NCBI RefSeq assembly: GCF_021462225.1
Contig: NC_061794.1
Coordinates: forward strand, 49,054,914 to 49,118,913
Length of the DNA: 64,000 nt
Source: Girardinichthys multiradiatus
Lineage: Eukaryota; Chordata; Actinopteri; Cyprinodontiformes; Goodeidae
Direction of reading: 5' to 3'
Both the position numbers and the translations under genes were made by a program. The notes beneath the pieces are model-generated. The model had not been told where the DNA came from. It saw nothing but the letters and a program-made list of their open reading frames with translations, and ran no database searches. Positions 1 to 11,862 of this stretch are shown here, piece after piece (the stretch's first letter is position 1; each line of letters begins with the position of its first letter).

Positions 1-49
1 CTGAAGAGTAGAACCAGAAGAACCATACAGAGATGGAGTGAAAGGTTAC

Positions 50-3000
50 CAACCTCCCTTCCTCCTGCTGAATCCCTCTCATGTCTCCATTTTCTCCATC
101 CCCTCCAGTGACTGGACTCTGGCTGAGCATCCGTGGAACCAGTCTCCTCTCTGGCCTGGATTTGGTCCAATGGTTCCATGCCCTCTCCGACCTGGATGAG
201 GTTTGGCAGTTTGGACCATTTGTTCCGGGCATTCTGAGGAGAAACAAGCAGACAGCTGATGGGGAGTCCTGTTCCAAACATCAGAGCTCAGAGGGGATTG
301 GGATTCAAAAAGACATTCCTAGATCTGCTCTGGAAGTTTCTTCCTAAATCGGACCCACAACCAGCTGAGCTCTGCCTGATGTTCTGTGTTGGACAGAAAA
401 CTGAAAGGCTGTGATTCTCCAGTAGCTTCTGGACCACCTTCCTGTCTGGTTCTTTGGCAAATTCCCATGGTTGATTCTGGACTTCAGAGATGATTCTGGA
501 ACTGATCAGCTGAAGCTGTGACTCACCACCACCACACAGCGCCTCATCACACACTTCTGCTTCAGGCGGCATGGACCACCAAACTTCCTCATGTCCAGGC
601 AGAAGGTGCACTTCCCGCAATTCTTCCGGAGGCACGCGGCGCACTTTCCGCAGGCCTGGCGACGCTGCAGCAGAAACACAGTTCAGCTGAGGAACATCAG
701 GAAGAACCAACATGATGCTGCCAGATAATCCTCACCCTCTTTCGGCCTGAGGGTGAAAGCTCTTCCCTCCTCTTCCGGTTCTTTATCTAAACAGCCAATC
801 ACAAGGCAGCAGGAGATCACAAGGTGTTAACAGCTAATCCGCAGCAGATTTGACCACCTGATGAATATTCCTCAGCCTCACCTGAACTGCCTCCTTCTCC
901 TCCTCCTCCTCCTCTTCTTTTTTAATTGTTGCACTCCTGAGGATCCACTGATCACCTGTGAGCTGAGAATGGAAAGAACACACTGAGGTCTCACACACAC
1001 ACACACACAAACAAGTGATGGTGAGATGTTACCTTCCTCAGCACCACGCTGGGAACATTCTTCTTCTCTGGAATCAGAAACAAACAGAAACAAAGAAGAA
1101 AATCAGTCCAGGAAAAGACCTTTTATCTTCTGCATGTGCTTGTTGCTCAGTCTCCATAGTAACCACAGGGTACGGGCACCGTCCTATCAGACAGCTGGAC
1201 AGAGACCCAGGAGGACAGACGCGTGTTACCTGCAGGCAAGCAGCAGCCGTCTCCGTCTTTCTGTCCACACCTGGACGGCAGCCTGGACATCAAACTAGAT
1301 CCAAGAGGACAGAGATGATGCTGAGATCAGCAGCAATGACAACATTCATTAATAAATATTGCATGAGATCAGATACTTCTTGTCCATTAAGTGGACATAA
1401 AATAGACATTTCTCTTCAGTTCTTTGTTCTGATGGAACCGGACCGGAACCAACGAGTGAAGAAGAGAATATATGAATAATTTCAGCTCAGGAGAACCATC
1501 ATATCACCATCAATAAGTGGACATTTAGAAGCCGTTTCTTCCTCCACTGGTAGGTTCTGATATACACCAATCATACATCCTTGCCACATGGTGGCGCTGG
1601 TGGCAGCCTCTGACCTTTGCTCTCTCCCTTCATTATATTCTGTTGTCAACTGTGTTTAAATGTACATTTAAAAAGATATTCTTTATTATTGAGAGCAAAG
1701 TGGAACAGAATCAAATTCATTGTATGTCTGTAAAGACTTGGCAATAAAGTTGATTCTTATTCTGATCATGCATAACATTATGACTGCCTGCCAAAACAGC
1801 CTTAAGCCATGGAGATTTGGACTCTACCAGAACACCGAAGGTTTGCTCTGTCATCCGGTTCCAAGATGTTAGCAGCAGGCCTGGAAACTGGGAGGTGGGA
1901 CCTCCATAGCTTAGATTAGCTAGTCCACTACATCAACAGGTGGTCAATTTGAGTGAGATCTGGAGAACCTGTAGGACAAGCAGGTTGATATGCTCCTCGA
2001 ACCATTCCTGACCCATCAGACCATACCCTGCTAAAAGAGGCCACAGCCATGAGCAAATGAAGGTGAACATGCTCTACTGCAATGCTTAGGTAGGTGGAAC
2101 ATGTCAAACATCAACATGGACAGTAAGATCCAACCTTTAATCAGCAGAACGTTGCCCAAACCATCACACTACCTCCACCAAATCATCTGGTGTTTCCAAG
2201 GTAAGCCACATCCATGACACAGAAAACATGACTCATGGCACCAGGACAGCTTCTTCTATTGCTCTGTGGTCCAGTTTTGATGCTCCTCTGTCTATTGTTG
2301 GTTCTGGCTGTGGTGGACAGAACCAGAGGGTCTGCATGAGCAGCTCCACACACAGCAAACTGTCGTGTTTATTCTGACATCTCTAAAGCACAACTTGTAT
2401 GAAGTTCTTCAGGAGTTCTTCATGGCTCTGTTTCTGAATCCCTGGAATTACTTTCTAGGGCCACCGGTAGATCTTGATCACTGTAGACCAGGAAGACCTT
2501 ACAGAGCTGCAGGTTTAGAGATGTTGCCTCATATGCCCCTCCCATTAATTAGTGTTATACACTCCACCAGTCTATGGTCATAATACTATGCCTGATTACT
2601 GGACAGAGGTTCAGGACAGTTGTAACCTTAGACTTGTCCACTAGGTGGCAGTAAATATTTCACACTGGAGCTTTAATGGAGAGCTAGCATTAGGTTTCCT
2701 AGGACAGCGCCACCTGTGGTCTTCTGATGCATCTTAACTCAGGTAAATAAACCTGAACTAACGTGTTTTGATCTCTCTAACAACAATAACTGATGATGCG
2801 TTTAGGTGTCTGTGGGTCATTTCACTCAATTAAGAGTCAAGCATTTACAATTAACATAAGAGGGTTAGTTATCTGGCTCCTCCCACTCTTACCTGGTCTC
2901 TTCTGATTGGCTGTTCCCCTCAGGTGGGTTGGAGTCCAGGCAGTAGTTGTGGTCCCTCTGGGGCAGCTCCTTGCTGAGGTCATCTCTGTCACTGTTGTGC

Positions 3001-4464
3001 AGGTGGCAGTGGGCGGAGTCAGAGGCTGCTTCTAGGCAGTGTGTCAGCCTGAGCGTGCTCTTAGGTTTTCCGGTCTCGTCTTCAGAGGCGCGCTCAGCTG
3101 CAATTTTTACCTCCACCTTTTTAACGAACCTTTTTGCACTGCTGCCGCTGTTCTCTGGCTCCAGCGGCTCCATCCAGTCCCAGTTTAACATCAGGTCACG
3201 TGATCTCACCCGTTTGCTACTCCTCCTCTCTGTTCCTCTCAGGTTCCACACCTTCAGCTGCTCTGCAGGAGGACGGACGATGACAACCGAGCACTTCCTG
3301 ATGTCAGGGAACAGCCGCCTCCATTGCTCCTCCTCCACCACCCTCCTAGTCTCCATGGAAACCACAACATCCTCCTTGGTTGGTTTAGGTTTAAGACAAA
3401 GCTTCTCCTCCTCACGATATCCTGTTTCCTCTGCCCAACAAACAGATTCTGGGTCAGAAACATCATGTGGAAAAACAAAGATGGAAAAACATCAGCAATG
3501 ACCTCAGTGCAATGAGCCTGGTTCTGGTTCTGCTGGAGGTTTCTTCCTATTAAAAGGGAGTTTTTCCTCTCCACTGTCGCTACATGCATGCTCAGTATGA
3601 GGGATTGCTGCAAAGTCAACACCAGTGACTGTCCACTGTCTCTACATGCTCATCCAGGAGGAGTGAATGCTGCAAGTCACTGACTGGATGCAATCTGCTG
3701 GGTTTCCTTAGATAGAAAAACTTTTAACCAGTTTGAATAAATAACTGAATCTGACTGAACTGTTCAATGGTTACGATTAATTAGAATGTATGAACCTGAC
3801 TGTTAGTTAGAATGAATTGGAATAATTGACTGTGAATCTGTGTGATTGGTTTAAGCTGACTTTGTAAAGTGCCTTGAGACGACATGTGTTGTGAATTGGC
3901 GCTCTATAAATAAACTGACTTGAAGTGAGTGAGGAAAGCAATGCTGCCGATCAACCTGGGAAGGTTTAGAAGGTCCAAACTATCTGAGCTCCATCCTCCT
4001 GCAGAGAAAAAGATTATTCCCAAGTGGAAAACATCTCAGAAAGCTGAAAATCTTCCCAGAAGTGGACATGCCAGCAGATTCAGCCCAAGGTCAGAGTGTT
4101 AAGCTCAGAGAAAACTCAAGAGCTCCATCTCTGACTCTACAGGCCACAGTTAGCAGGTTAAAGGTCATGACAGGACAATTAGAAAAGGATAAAAGTAGAG
4201 ATGTTTGGCCATAATGCATAGCACCATTTTTACACCTCATAGCAGCTGTTATGTACGGTGGTGGAGGGCTGGTGATCTGGGCTTGTTTTGCAGCCATGAG
4301 TCAAAGAGACACTAACTTGCAGAGCTGTAGGAAATAAATGCATCCCTGAGGAACCCCTCAGACTCAATTAACAGACATCCTAAACATTTAGCTAACCTAC
4401 CAACTTTCATCTTACCTTCTACTTCCAGCCTCGCCCCTAAACCCAGCTCGTTCAGTTGTTCCAT
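50..4464 (-). CDS. CXXC-type zinc finger protein, 5' part of a gene running off the left edge
   Basis: Probably a nuclear protein that binds unmethylated CpG DNA. Six coding exons join in phase on the minus strand: 4464-4416 (ATG, reads MEQLNELG), 3430-2893, 1282-1230, 1067-1033, 664-527 and 233-50. Each has an AG acceptor and GT donor (the 5' limit of the first was not fixed), and phases run 1, 2, 1, 0, 1. The 53-nt exon at 1282-1230 is needed to keep the frame open into the zinc-finger exon. Exon 664-527 encodes the CXXC domain. The long exon 3430-2893 is charged and I do not recognise it. The last visible exon reads [18 protein letters not shown] and stops in phase 1, so the gene continues left of position 1. 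MBD1 has similar CXXC fingers, but no methyl-CpG-binding domain is visible here, so the paralogue is open (MBD1-like, CXXC1/KDM2-like or other). Confidence 0.72.
527..664 (-). CDS. CXXC zinc-finger exon
   Basis: This 46-codon, phase 0-0 exon carries two CxxCxxC clusters (reading CGKCAAC and CGKCTFC), then DMRKFGGP and a terminal KQKC/RRC pair. That is the eight-cysteine, two-zinc fold of CXXC domains in MBD1, CXXC1, KDM2, DNMT1 and KMT2A. The KFGG motif contacts CpG in the DNA-binding class. The residue after GGP is Cys rather than the usual Gly/Asn. Acceptor is CTGCAG, donor GTGAGT. Confidence 0.85.
1755..2620. mobile_element. Decayed interspersed DNA repeat
   Basis: The segment lies in the intron between exons 3430-2893 and 1282-1230. 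It opens with a CATAACATTATGAC motif common at the edge of old teleost transposon copies. No intact frame or clear inverted ends remain, so the family is uncertain. Confidence 0.3.
3540..3930 (+). mobile_element. LINE 3'-end fragment
   Basis: It starts near a run reading AAAAGGGAGTTTTTCC and ends with GCCTTGAGACGACATGTG followed by GCGCTCTATAAATAAA. This is the 3' end of an abundant teleost LINE-derived repeat. The same family occurs on the other strand at about 34310-35130. Confidence 0.55.
3950..4320 (+). mobile_element. Tc1-like transposase relic
   Basis: Translated fragments resemble the middle of a Tc1-like transposase (…[17 protein letters not shown]…), broken by stops. A related relic lies in the opposite orientation at about 10780-11060, sharing the stretch around CAGGCCACAGTTAGCAGG. 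It sits in the CXXC gene intron. Confidence 0.5.
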
Positions 4465-5269
4465 CTCAGGCGCTGTGCCGTCCGCTAGGCTACCATGGCC
4501 AATGAGGAGGAGTCCTGCAGGCTGTGGGCGTGGCCTCAGAGTCCATGCTTGGTCTGTTGTTGCACTCGATAAATTCTGTCACTGTGACCCCATCAGCTGA
4601 TGAGCCACCAATCATCAACTGATTAATTGATCAGATCTTAAGAAAACAAACAGGATCATATCAGAGGAGAAGAATCACATTCAAAGATGTTTTTAAAAGC
4701 AAGATGTTTGTTGGGAAGAAAATCTTTCGGTTTGCAGCAGCGACCAGCAGCTCAGCTCTTATCAGGAGTTGTTCTCAGTGGTTCTCAAAGGACATTTGGA
4801 AGCTTTCCTCTAGATGTTCCTCCCTGACAGAATGATCCTATGCTGCTTCCAGGATGTAGATCTTCAGGCTCTGAGTCAGTCCATGACTTACAGAGGTCCG
4901 GTGTCTAAGCTTTACAGGCAAGGGTCTGGGATCATCACACCCTCCAGGTGGCGCTGCATTGACTTTTCTGTGTTTATAATTCCATCAGTTTTAATGAGAT
5001 GTCCAACCACTCAGTCTACAACACAGCTTCAAACCATGACAGAACCTCCACCGTGATGTAGTCTTCTCACCCTGGGTGCATATTTATGATCTGAACAAAC
5101 AGTTGGACAAACGGGTCCATCACTCCATGAGGCTGGTTTCACGACAGATTTTGTGCAGAAGACAATTTTACTATTTTCACTTCAGAACAACTTTTCTATA
5201 GTTTGCCCTCAATGTGGGAAAACATTTTAGGAGGAAAAATACTTTTTTCTGCCCTTGTGTAGCAAGACG

Positions 5270-5520
5270 TTCCTGGTTCTAATCCCAGTTTGAGGTGTGC
5301 ATGCAGTTTGCCCTCTGGCTTCCTCCTACAGTCCATGTTAACTGGTTTCTCTCAGCCAATCGAGTGTGTGTGTGTGTGTGTACATAGTTCTTTATCTTGT
5401 GTTGTCCTGCGATGGACTGGTGATGTTTCCAGGGTGTATCCTGCCTCTAACCCAATGACCGATAGAAACTGGCACCAGAACCCCCCCCCCCCATGCCTCA
5501 CATGGAAAGCAGGTATAGAC
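5270..5520 (+). repeat. LINE 3'-tail repeat with GT run and C homopolymer
   Basis: It contains the teleost repeat signature GTTGTCCTGCGATGGACTGG, a (GT)n tract near 5366-5381 and a 12-base C run near 5481. A related copy is at about 20525-20700. It lies in the first intron of the CXXC gene. Confidence 0.45.
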
Positions 5521-5899
5521 AACCGATGGACAGAAATACAGTTTTCTACCAGTTCAATGGTTTTATTTGGGGTATTTTGCAAAGAAAGAACAAACTGAGA
5601 AAATAACACCTGAAGTCCAAAGAACTAAGAACATTCAGAACACCTGGAGAACTGGGCCACTTCAGGAGTTAACAGAAAGGTTAGATAACAGAAATGAATG
5701 AACTGAACGCTGAAGCTCAGCCTAAATCTGAGAAGTTCTTCAACATAATGAGAACATATAGTCCAGATGTTTCCAGACAGTTCAGCTGCTCCTCTTACAC
5801 AGAACACCACACTCAGTACCAGCTTACTCCTTCAGGGTCAGAACATCCTCATTGAATTCCAACAAAGCATTCTGGGACATGTAGTCAGCTGATGGAGCG

Positions 5900-6330
5900 T
5901 GCAGCTTGAGGACCGTGCTGACAGAATCTGCAGCTAAACAGACCCCAGAGATCACCGGGATTTGGACCGAACATCACGCCTCACATCTACCCATTACTGA
6001 TTCGCGTGCACGCGCACAAGAACGAGATCACACACGCGCCGTCCCGGAGCAGACATGTTTAGCTGCACTCTGGAGACCCTCAGCGGTGGTCTGAGACTTC
6101 CCCTGCGGCCTGAAGAGCTCCTGTTTCCGTTAGGAGCGCTCACAGGTGTCCGGTCTGACCTGCGCGGAGCTCGAGGAGATAAAACCGTGAAGTAAAGGAC
6201 AATAAACGGCTTTAACGTGACTCACCGCTCCGAGAGACCCTCAGCTGCTCCGCCTGCTCCGCTGCTGCCTTCAGGGCCCGCATCGAGAGTTGGGATTGCC
6301 AGCAACGACCCCTGACACTTAATCTACAAT
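5900..6330 (-). promoter_or_regulatory. CpG-rich promoter and 5' non-coding exon of the CXXC gene
   Basis: The stretch is GC- and CpG-rich compared with its surroundings. On the minus strand a GC-rich exon ends at about 6227 with a good GTGAGTC donor, upstream of the ATG exon at 4464, so it is read as the untranslated first exon. A CGCGTGCACGCGC run lies near 6003. The transcription start is inferred, not seen. Another GC-rich patch with a GCATGCGCAC motif (NRF1-like) lies near 6708. Confidence 0.5.
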
Positions 6331-6884
6331 CAGAGCAAATAATAAATCATATTAGCGACAATCAATGACTACGAAGAACATTTTTATGTATGAAATAATT
6401 CTGATGAACTCTGAGGAACGTTTTTGTTGATAACATTGTTCGCTAAACCAGCCGCTCCTCAGGCTGGTAATCAAAGTCTAACTCTGATTTGATTCTATGA
6501 CCATCTTTACACTGAACAGTTCGGCCTTTACTTATTCAACGGCAGATATTCGTGTTTCCTGAAACACCTGAATAGGTGAGTCTGAGGAGCAGAACTTTGC
6601 TTCAGTTCAGCTTCTCTGTCAGGATGTTTGCTGCAGCGTGCGATGTGTAATATTTCTGAGGCGTCCCTGAAAGCAGCATCCCCGTGGCGCTCATCGCCGT
6701 CTCTGAGCATGCGCACTATGGATCTACGAGAATCAATCAGGTTGATCAGTTTGTTTAAAGCCTCACGAAGTTTTCCTGTTTCTCCAGGAATAAACCAGGA
6801 GGCTGAAAACTAGACATCCAGATGTTTCTGGACTTTTATCCACATCCACTCAGAACCGTTTCAGAAAAGCTTAATTTAAGCCCA

Positions 6885-8140
6885 ATTCCATCCATCCATC
6901 CATCCACTCATCCATCCACTCATCCATCCACTCATCCATCCACTCATCCATCCATCCATCCATCCATCCATCCATCCACCATCCATCCACTCATCCATCC
7001 ATCCATCCATCCATCCATCCACTCATCCATCCATCTATCCATCCATCCATCCATCCACTCATCCATCCATCCATCCATCCATCCATCCATCCACTCATCC
7101 ATCCATCCATCCATCCACTCATCCATCCACCATCCATCCATCCACCATCCATCCATCCATCCATCCATTCATCCATCCATCCATCCATTCATCCATTCAT
7201 CCATCCATCCATCCACCATCCATCCACTCATCCATCCACTCATCCATCCATCCATCCATCCACTCATCCATCCACATCCATCCATCCACCATCCATCCAT
7301 CCACCATCCATCCATCCATCCATCCATTCATCCATCCATCCATCCATTCATCCATTCATCCATCCATCCATCCACCATCCATCCACTCATCCATCCACTC
7401 ATCCATCCATCCATTCATCCATCCATCCATCCATTCATCCATTCATCCATCCACTATCCATCCATCCACCATCCATCCATCCACCATCCATCCATCCATC
7501 CATCCATTCATCCATCCATCCATCCATTCATCCATTCATCCATCCATCCATCCACCATCCATCCACTCATCCATCCACTCATCCATCCATCCATCCATCC
7601 ACTCATCCATCCACCATCCATCCATCCACCATCCATCCATCCATCCATCCATTCATCCATCCATTCATCCATTCATCCATCCATCCATCCACCATCCATC
7701 CACTCATCCATCCATTCATCCATCCATCCATCCATCCATCCAACCACTCATCCATCCATCCATCCATCCATCCATCCATCCACTCATCCATCCACTCATC
7801 CATCCACTCATCCATCCACTCATCCATCCATCCATCCATCCATCCATCCATCCACCATCCATCCACTCATCCATCCATCCATCCATCCATCCACCATCCA
7901 TCCATCCACCATCCATCCATCCATCCATCCACCATCCATCCATCCATCCATCCATCCATCCATCCATCCACCATCGATCCATCCATCCATCCATCCACCA
8001 TCGATCCATCCATCCATCCATTCATCCATCCATCCACCATCCATCCATCCATCCATCCATTCATCCATCCATCCATTCATCCATCCATCCATTCATCCAT
8101 CCATCCACCATCCATTCATCCATTCATCCATCCATCCATT
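6885..8140. repeat. ATCC/GGAT tetranucleotide array, about 1.25 kb
   Basis: Nearly pure (CATC)n/(ATCC)n with regular CACTCATC, CATTCATC and CCACCATC interruptions. Longer blocks of interruptions recur, so short units have been duplicated in groups. Stop-free frames on both strands (IHPS-type and WMDG-type) are a by-product of the repeat and not genes. Confidence 0.95.
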
Positions 8141-8159
8141 CTCCTTATGATTTGGATCA

Positions 8160-9010
8160 CAGACATACAGAAAGATGAAGACTTTCTTTATCTCAGCTTT
8201 CTGGCAGAAGCCTGAAGGCTCTGTGTCAACACTGACTGGCATTTGGAGCTGCTCATAGTCTGCTCGATTATAGCCCCAGATCCAGCTGAAATAAAAGTCC
8301 CACAGCATGATGCTGCCAACACCCTGCTTCTATGTGGATACAGTGTTCTTTAGTGATGTGCAGTGTTGTTTGTTGCACACATATCTTTTGAAATTGTATC
8401 CAAAAAGTGCAATCGGGGTTTGGTGAGACCAGAACACATTTTCCCACAGACTTTAGAGACTTTGAAAGTGTTTTTGTCCTGGCTTGGATGTTTTTATACA
8501 TAAGAAAAGGCCTTGAAGCCCAGATTTATACAGATTGTAGTGACATGTAGCACACAGCCAGTGCCTGTTAGAAGTTCCTGCAGTGTTGGTGGTGGCCTCT
8601 CTGCAGCCTCCTTGACCACTTTTCTTCTCATCTTTTTCTATGTTTTGGTGGTCCAGTTCTTGGTAATATCACGGTTGCACCATTTTTTCTCTACTTGATG
8701 CTGACTGTCCTCACTGTTTGTCATGGTATATCTATTGCTTGGGAAATTCTTTCGTGGGCTTCTGCTGACTGATACCTTTTTGACAGTCAGAACCTCTGAT
8801 GCTCCTGCTATGAGATGTGGCTGAATGTGAATCAGAAGTTCTGAGGTCTGAATGTAGTGGTATATTCTGAACACACCCAGGTATAACAGGGGTGTGCACA
8901 TTGATACAACAACATTTTCAGATTGGTTTTCAGTTGAGGTGTTTGGGATGAATTTCATTTTGAAGGTGGATAAAGCTCAGAAATGATCTTGCATTGTTTC
9001 ATTTTTACAT
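8160..9010 (-). mobile_element. Tc1-like transposon relic, antisense
   Basis: The plus strand shows the antisense of a well-known Tc1-like family: CACAGCATGATGCTGCCAAC, CCAGAACACATTTTCCCACA and CCAGTTCTTGGTAATATCAC in the expected order. No open transposase frame survives. Confidence 0.6.
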
Positions 9011-10500
9011 CTCATTAAAGCAGGAGTGTTTAGGTTCTCAACAGTCACTGAATATGGTTGTGAGGACAGTCATCAGTAACTGCAGGAAATACAGGACAAA
9101 CATGACAATAAGTGATGAAAACACAGAAAGTACTCAGAAAGGACCACAGTAACGCTGCTTAATGCTGGTTCTGTACATGCAACAACAACCTTCTGTGTTC
9201 TCCATACTTCGGTACCAAAGGATGGAGCTACAGGAACCTTTTCTTCCAGACCTGGTTGAACTATTCTAAACCTTATGGGACAATGTTTTAGCGTCTGGTG
9301 GACCCAAACTTGAACCTCTAAGCCATATCTCTAAAAGAACACCATACCCACAGTGAGTCCAAGCAAACATCTAAATCCACAAAATATGGAAGTTCTGGAA
9401 TGACAGAGTCAGAGTCCAGAAGTAAATCTAATGGGTCACCTGAGGAGGTTTGTGGACATCCGATGCTCTCACAGTCAGAGGGACCTTTGCAGGTAGAAGT
9501 CAGGATGTGGGACGCTGAAGGTTTTAGTGTTCACATTTCTGCAACTTTTCAGTTAGACTCTGCAGGATGAAGATCACCTTAAAGGAAGGAAAGGTCTGAA
9601 ATGGGTCATCATGGTCTTATTGTTACATCATGTAGAGCTGGACCTCTTTGGACCCACCATGGATGCTTGATTTGAGTCACAAACACCATCAGAGTCCAAG
9701 TTTTTAGCTTTTTTTTTCTTAAAGAGACATTACCCTTAAAAACTTCATATTGACTCTTATAATAAACCTAAAACTCCCAGAGCTCCTTTCTGCTTCCTGT
9801 GACCCAGCGGGTCGGATCTCTGCTGTCACACTCAGAGCTCAGCTTTCATCTGAGCTGCATTCAGATGCTTGTGTCCTTCATACTGACTCCTGCTGACCCC
9901 AGTGACCTCTGACACTCTCTGTCACCACCTACAGGACTAACATCTCTCCCTGATGTGATAGAGGAGGAGCTGGTGCCTCTGGAAGCCTCCAGGTTCAGCC
10001 ACTTTCTGACGGTTTAACGTCTCAATCTAGAACCCCGTGTAGAACAACAGATTCAGGACTGATGATGATTCTGTGTGTGTGTGCTGTGGTTGCTGATGCT
10101 CCATGCCGTTTGTACCGTTGATGCCTGGGTGCCTCACACACACGACATCTCTGGCCGGCCTCAGACCACTAACCGTCTTCTCTTCATCTCCCTTTTCCTT
10201 TCTTGGCCTTTTTTTCTTCTGATTCCGGAAAACCAGAAGCCTCCTGCGTTGCACAACATCGGCCTCCAGCAGGCACCAACAGGAGGCTCAGGGTGGGGGA
10301 GGCTAGGGGGGGGGGGGGCTGGCTTCACTGTCTGCTTCAACACAGGAGGATCCTACTACTGCATTAACCGCTGGGTCGTTAAAGTGGGTTGGATCTACTG
10401 GTACCAGTGCAGGTTCAGTTTAGAACTTCTGTTAAACATTTTTTGCTTCAGATTTGATTGAAAATAATTTTAACTGACAAACTTTGATCAATCGAAAGCA
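9011..10500. other. Intergenic stretch without a confident gene
   Basis: No long frame or recognisable domain. It holds a (GT)n patch near 10072, a 12-base G run near 10307 and one isolated exon-like frame at 9935-10017, which is treated under findings. Confidence 0.4.
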
Positions 10501-11080
10501 GTGAAGTCATTCTTTTCTAGAAGAGCTGCTGTGTTTGGGATTATGGTTCTGTTGATGACCCATTTGGGTTGAAGCATCAGTTGTTGGACAGATGATCTCA
10601 TATTTAACTCTAGAACAATTTGGTCTCCAGATGAGATCATGGTCCACTCAGTGGATGTGTCCAGGTCCTGTAGCTCCCTCCACCTTCATGCTGTACCGTT
10701 GGGTGGAGGTGTTGGAACCGACATTTCCTCCAAACATGGAGCTCTGCATTATGGCCACACATCTCTGCTTTGGTCTCATCTGTCAAAGGGCACTGGTATT
10801 TAACCTGCTAACTGTGGCCTGTAGAGTCAGAGATGGAGCTCTTGGGTTTTCTCTGAGCTTCTCGCTCTGACCTTGGGCTGAATCTGCTGGGACGTCCACT
10901 CCTGGGAATAGTGGTAGCTGTCTGAGATGTTTTCCTCCTGGGAATAATCTTTCTCTCTGCAGGATGATGGACTTCAGATAGTTTGGAGATGACCTTCCCA
11001 GGTTGATGAGCAGCAACAGTGGCTGGTCATTGCTGATGTCTTTCCACCCTGGCATTGTGTTAACACACACCTGGAAGCTC
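10500..11080 (-). mobile_element. Tc1-like transposon relic, antisense
   Basis: Contains the reverse complement of sequences in the 3950-4320 relic, around TTAACCTGCTAACTGTGGCC and GGAATAATCTTTCTCTCTGC. It also has CTCAGTGGATGTGTCCAGG-type lines typical of these relics. No intact frame. Confidence 0.5.
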
Positions 11081-11214
11081 ACACAGATGAAGATCAGTTA
11101 ATCATTGCATTTGATCTTCACTTTCCCTCCTAAATCCCAGAAATGATGGATGTTCACTCACAGCTGCTGGGTTTTAGTTCAGTTTTTGTTACAAATAAAA
11201 AATGACACAATAGA

Positions 11215-11860
11215 CTGTCCTGTTTCAGACTATGAGCTGTGAACAAGTATTCACACCCTCCTAACAGATTTCTTCTGTTTTTCTCACTAACATGTTTCAG
11301 ACACGTTAATGTTAGACAAAGAAAGTAATTCCCCCCTGAACCCAATAACTGGTTCCCCATCGCTCTGCAGCAACCGCTGGTAACTGGTAATGAGTCTTTA
11401 ACATCACCATGGAGAAGGTCTGACCCACTATGCTTTGGAAGCAGCCCAGACTATTACACTGCCACCACCATGTTTGACTGTATGTATGATGTTCTGGTTC
11501 TGAAATTCTGTGTTAGTCTCACACCAGATTTAACGGGACCCACAACATCCAGAAAGGTCCTCTTTTGTCTCATCAGTCCATAGAATATTTTCCTAAAAGT
11601 TTTGAAGATCATCAAGATGTTTCTGGTGAATGTGAGATGGGCCTTTGTGTTCTTTTGGGTCAGCAGTGGTTCTGGTCTTGGAACTCTCCCATGGAGGCCA
11701 TCTCTGCCTAGTCTCTCTTTCTTATTGTTGGATCATGACCTCTTACCTTCACTGAGGCAGTGAGGCCTGCAGAGCTTTAAATGTTGTTCTGGGTTCTTCT
11801 GTGACCTCCTGGGTGAGTCCTTAAGAAGATCTTGAAGTAATTTTGAAAAACTGAATTTGT
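11215..11860 (-). mobile_element. Second Tc1-like relic, antisense
   Basis: Begins with a GTATTCACACCCTC-type terminal sequence. It runs through antisense transposase landmarks (ACTGCCACCACCATGTTTGA, CTCATCAGTCCATAGAATAT, CTTATTGTTGGATCATGACC). Many stops; inactive. Confidence 0.6.
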
Positions 11861-11862
11861 CA

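Noticed and set aside
1033..1067. Direct splice from exon 3430-2893 to the 35-nt exon
   Set aside because: It gives a frame that does not continue into the zinc-finger exon. Including the 53-nt exon 1282-1230 restores the frame exactly.
2947..3501. 184-codon plus-strand frame
   Set aside because: It is the antisense of the large CXXC-gene exon 3430-2893, whose splice sites and phases fit on the minus strand.
6822..8150. 442-codon plus-strand frame and several minus-strand frames
   Set aside because: All are translations of the ATCC/GGAT array. A four-base repeat without stops is open in every frame.
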